Shown here: piece by piece, positions 20,236-21,956 of the stretch
How the letters are laid out: each line of letters starts with the position of its first letter
Position numbering within the stretch: the first letter of the stretch is position 1
Notes under the pieces: generated by a model
What the model saw: the letters and a program-made list of their open reading frames with translations, nothing else
The model's database searches: none
Told to the model about the DNA's origin: nothing
Assembly: GCA_038496445.1 (NCBI GenBank)
Contig: JALMLS010000290.1
Span: forward strand, 1-21,956
DNA length: 21,956 nt
Source: Trichosphaerium sp. ATCC 40318
Taxonomy: Eukaryota; Discosea; Flabellinia; Trichosidae
Direction of reading: 5' to 3'
Made by a program: the position numbers and the translations under genes

Positions 20236-20341
20236 TGGATGTGAATACAACTTTGTGAATTATTGGAGCACTTTGACTCCTTTCATCCACCTAAGCATGT
20301 GACTTTGCACATACTTAGAGCTGTATTGCGTATAACTCTGA

Positions 20342-20393
20342 ACTCGATTAGCATTTCTACACCTTTTTTTGGAGTGTTATAATGTTAGAAGAG
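20342..20393. repeat. Spacer hairpin repeat, copy 1
   Basis: The helices on the plus strand are CTC/GAG, TAGCATT/AATGTTA (one G-T wobble) and ACAC/GTGT. The internal loops are GAT/GAA and TCT/TAT, and the apical loop is T-rich. Upstream sequence TGCACATACT...CTGT is shared with copy 2, giving a period near 165 bases. Confidence 0.7.
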
Positions 20394-20419
20394 CATGTGT
20401 TCATACATTGGCAGTTGTT

Positions 20420-20432
20420 GCCCACTGAGGGC
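20420..20432. repeat. GCCC-ACTGA-GGGC hairpin, copy 1
   Basis: A 4-bp stem with the loop ACTGA is extended outward by AGTTG/CAACT across a TT/TT internal loop. Sister copies lie at 20653-20665 (loop ACTAA) and 20702-20714. Confidence 0.6.
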
Positions 20433-20506
20433 TTCAACTTGATTTACATACTCCTGGTGGTGTGACTTGCACATACTAGGAACTGTGAATTTGCCTAATC
20501 TTGCAT

Positions 20507-20555
20507 TCGATTAGCATTTCTACACCTTGTGTAAAGTGTTCTAATGCTAGAAGAG
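20507..20555. repeat. Spacer hairpin repeat, copy 2
   Basis: Helix 1 is TTC/GAG with a T-G wobble, helix 2 is a perfect TAGCATT/AATGCTA, and helix 3 is ACAC/GTGT. Internal loops are GAT/GAA and TCT/TCT. Copy 3 follows after only 20 bases. Confidence 0.75.
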
Positions 20556-20574
20556 ATAATCAGTTTCGTTCATG

Positions 20575-20624
20575 ACTCGATTAGCATTTCTACACTTCAA
20601 ATGAGTGTTCTAATGCTAGAAGAG
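20575..20624. repeat. Spacer hairpin repeat, copy 3 (most regular)
   Basis: Helices are CTC/GAG, TAGCATT/AATGCTA and ACACT/AGTGT, separated by two symmetric 3x3 internal loops (GAT/GAA and TCT/TCT), with a 7-base apical loop. This copy defines the family pattern. Confidence 0.8.
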
Positions 20625-20652
20625 CACATGTGGTTTGTACACAAGTGGTTTT

Positions 20653-20714
20653 GCCCACTAAGGGCTTCAAAACTCATGTTTTCATGTACATTTAACTGTT
20701 TGCCCACTGAGGGC
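20653..20714. repeat. GCCC-ACTRA-GGGC hairpins, copies 2 and 3
   Basis: GCCCACTAAGGGC at 20653-20665 and GCCCACTGAGGGC at 20702-20714. The first is extended by GTTTT/AAAAC and the second by TTTG/CAAA, each with a short bulge. The outer stems differ in sequence but still pair. Confidence 0.6.
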
Positions 20715-20750
20715 TACAAAGCTTAATACAACATTTGTGTATTGACAATA

Positions 20751-20808
20751 ACTCGATCGACATCTCTTTATCAATCTGTTAATTTAATGACAGAGATAAG
20801 ATGAAGGA
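20751..20808. repeat. Spacer hairpin repeat, copy 4 (sequence-divergent)
   Basis: It starts ACTCGAT like the others and ends GGAG. The inner stems differ: CATC/GATG, TTATC/GATAA and TCTGT/ACAGA around an AT loop. A hairpin of similar size is therefore kept with different bases. Confidence 0.5.
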
Positions 20809-21019
20809 GGAGTATAGTGTCTATTTATTGTAAACAATGCATTGGTCCACTGAGACAATGATTTGTAACAAAGTGTATTTCTAATGATACAAGTAACTCG
20901 ATTAACACATTTTACATATGCAAGAAGATACTTTGGGTCACTGACAACATGCCACTATTGAAGTGAAATTGTTGCTTGTGTCATTGAGAGTACAGTTTTC
21001 TTTTTGTTATGATCCCAAG

Positions 21020-21074
21020 ACTCGATTAACATTTCTACGCTCCGTACTAAAACTGCGTTATAATGATAGAAGAG
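21020..21074. repeat. Spacer hairpin repeat, copy 6
   Basis: Helix 3 is ACGC/GCGT instead of ACAC/GTGT, a paired change. Helix 2 is TAACATT/AATGATA with one mismatch. The GAT/GAA loop and CTC/GAG base are kept. A partial copy 5, starting ACTCGATTAACA, lies at 20894-20926 and does not fold as well. Confidence 0.65.
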
Positions 21075-21956
21075 AACTCTTCATTCTGGGGGGGTGGACA
21101 CAGTATTAAAGCTGCAATGTTACACATACAACAAACAACCAACGGGCATCGTCATCGATGGATATACTAAGAGACGAGCTTAACTCGCCCTTTCTATCAC
21201 ATAAAAAGCTAGAGAGAGTACCATACTTGGGGTTTTGTGTTGTTTTTTTATGTGTGCATAAGCGCAACTAGAATGCTCATGTCCAACTTCCAGTAGGAAA
21301 GAACGGATCGCGTAGCAAACAGGATTTACAGCCATGTGCTCAAAAACGCTCAAAACTCAATAGAACCACTGATTGTTCCATGTGTTTTTTGTTGCAATAG
21401 AAGAATACAGACCACCCTTTTCACTACGTTTTGAGCCACAAGTCGATTACCACTGCCTATGTGCTTTGTTTTTTACGCATTTTTCATAGGGGCTTTACGT
21501 GGTAGAAGACGACAGCATCATTCTAGGTCCTCGCGCTTACCGTCGCACCCGATCGCACTCCTGTTTTTGTTTTGGAATGTTGATCAGGCGCGATAGCAGT
21601 CACCGTAAATGTGCTGCACGATGGGCGGACCCATATCACCGTGCACTCCCTGTGGGCTCTTTCATCGGTAAAAACAAAAGGTTTTGCAGCATTGTCGCAT
21701 CTTTTCTTTCAAGAAGAAAAACGCTTTTGCGTTCGACCGATTATTTTTTGTTTTCTCGATTGTGCCAAGGGAAAGAGATCCGATTTCTGCAGGCGTTTGT
21801 CCGCTCAAAATTTTCCTTGTCTTTCTGCGCAGGCAAATCGCCTGGCAGTTGATGGAATTTGATTTGGTTTATGCCTCGTAGCCTTTTCTCCATTTACGCC
21901 GCCATTAGGCTACACGGTTGTAAGACTGCCTCCCTTTCCCGAAAATATCGAGTTTT
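21075..21956. other. Distal intergenic spacer, GC content rising toward the window end
   Basis: Beyond the hairpin array the spacer becomes less AT-rich, most clearly after 21490. It holds small hairpins such as AACGC-TTTT-GCGTT (21720-21733) and CAGGC/GCCTG near 21831-21845. A 117-codon open frame from 21499 overlaps other frames, is rich in Arg, Ser and Phe, and matches no family I know, so I do not call it. A Pol I promoter may lie here, but no sequence signal proves it. Confidence 0.4.

Noticed and set aside
21499-21862. Overlapping open frames of 117, 83 and 65 codons near the window end
   Set aside because: Three frames overlap on the same strand, none shows a known domain, and codon content looks random.

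Overview
This window is nuclear-type eukaryotic ribosomal DNA. It holds two rRNA transcription units lying tail to tail, so their transcripts converge, separated by a 6.3 kb AT-rich spacer. I find no protein-coding gene I can support; the open frames over the rRNA genes are chance frames in structured RNA genes. The left unit (+ strand) is cut by the window edge and starts inside the SSU gene: SSU 1-1763, ITS1, 5.8S about 2040-2165, ITS2, LSU about 2368-6199. The right unit (- strand) is complete: LSU about 12550-16378, ITS2, 5.8S about 16579-16704, ITS1, SSU about 16981-19622. Upstream of it lies 2.3 kb of 5' ETS/intergenic spacer to the window end.

The organism looks like a member of the Euglenozoa, perhaps a euglenid-type lineage. 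The SSU 530 loop reads GTGCCAGCACCCGCGGTAA and the next helix reads GCTGTTGCTGTTAAAG, forms I recall from trypanosomatid and related SSU rRNAs. The SSU 5' end (GCTTTCTCGAAGGATTAAGCC) recalls euglenids. The SSU is long (about 2.64 kb), with AT-rich expansion segments in a GC-rich core, and the 5.8S is very divergent. The LSU appears colinear over 3.8 kb, with AT-rich inserts whose fate in the mature RNA cannot be told from DNA. Assignment to a genus is not possible here.

The two arms (1-6209 and 12540-18733) are near-identical inverted repeats, but not exact copies. The left arm is 15 nt longer net, and differences sit in variable regions. At least three LSU helices carry paired (compensatory) base changes between the arms, and a fourth loses one whole base pair. 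Both copies therefore look like functional rRNA genes that diverged under structural selection, rather than a fold-back artefact.

The central spacer (6200-12549) is itself a decayed inverted repeat. Blocks near 6210-6271, 6903-7083, 7270-7470 and 7570-7609 reappear in reverse and diverged near 12478-12539, 10519-10698, 10080-10300 and 9964-10002. It also holds two clusters of TGGTATATACCA palindromes, a GGCATTGCC/AAGGCAATGCC repeat family, short interstitial CCCTAA telomere-type tracts, and an intron-like block present in two or three copies. The right-hand intergenic spacer carries a family of hairpins with two symmetric 3x3 internal loops and a second GCCC-ACTGA-GGGC hairpin family. These probably belong to the 5' ETS or to Pol I regulatory repeats.
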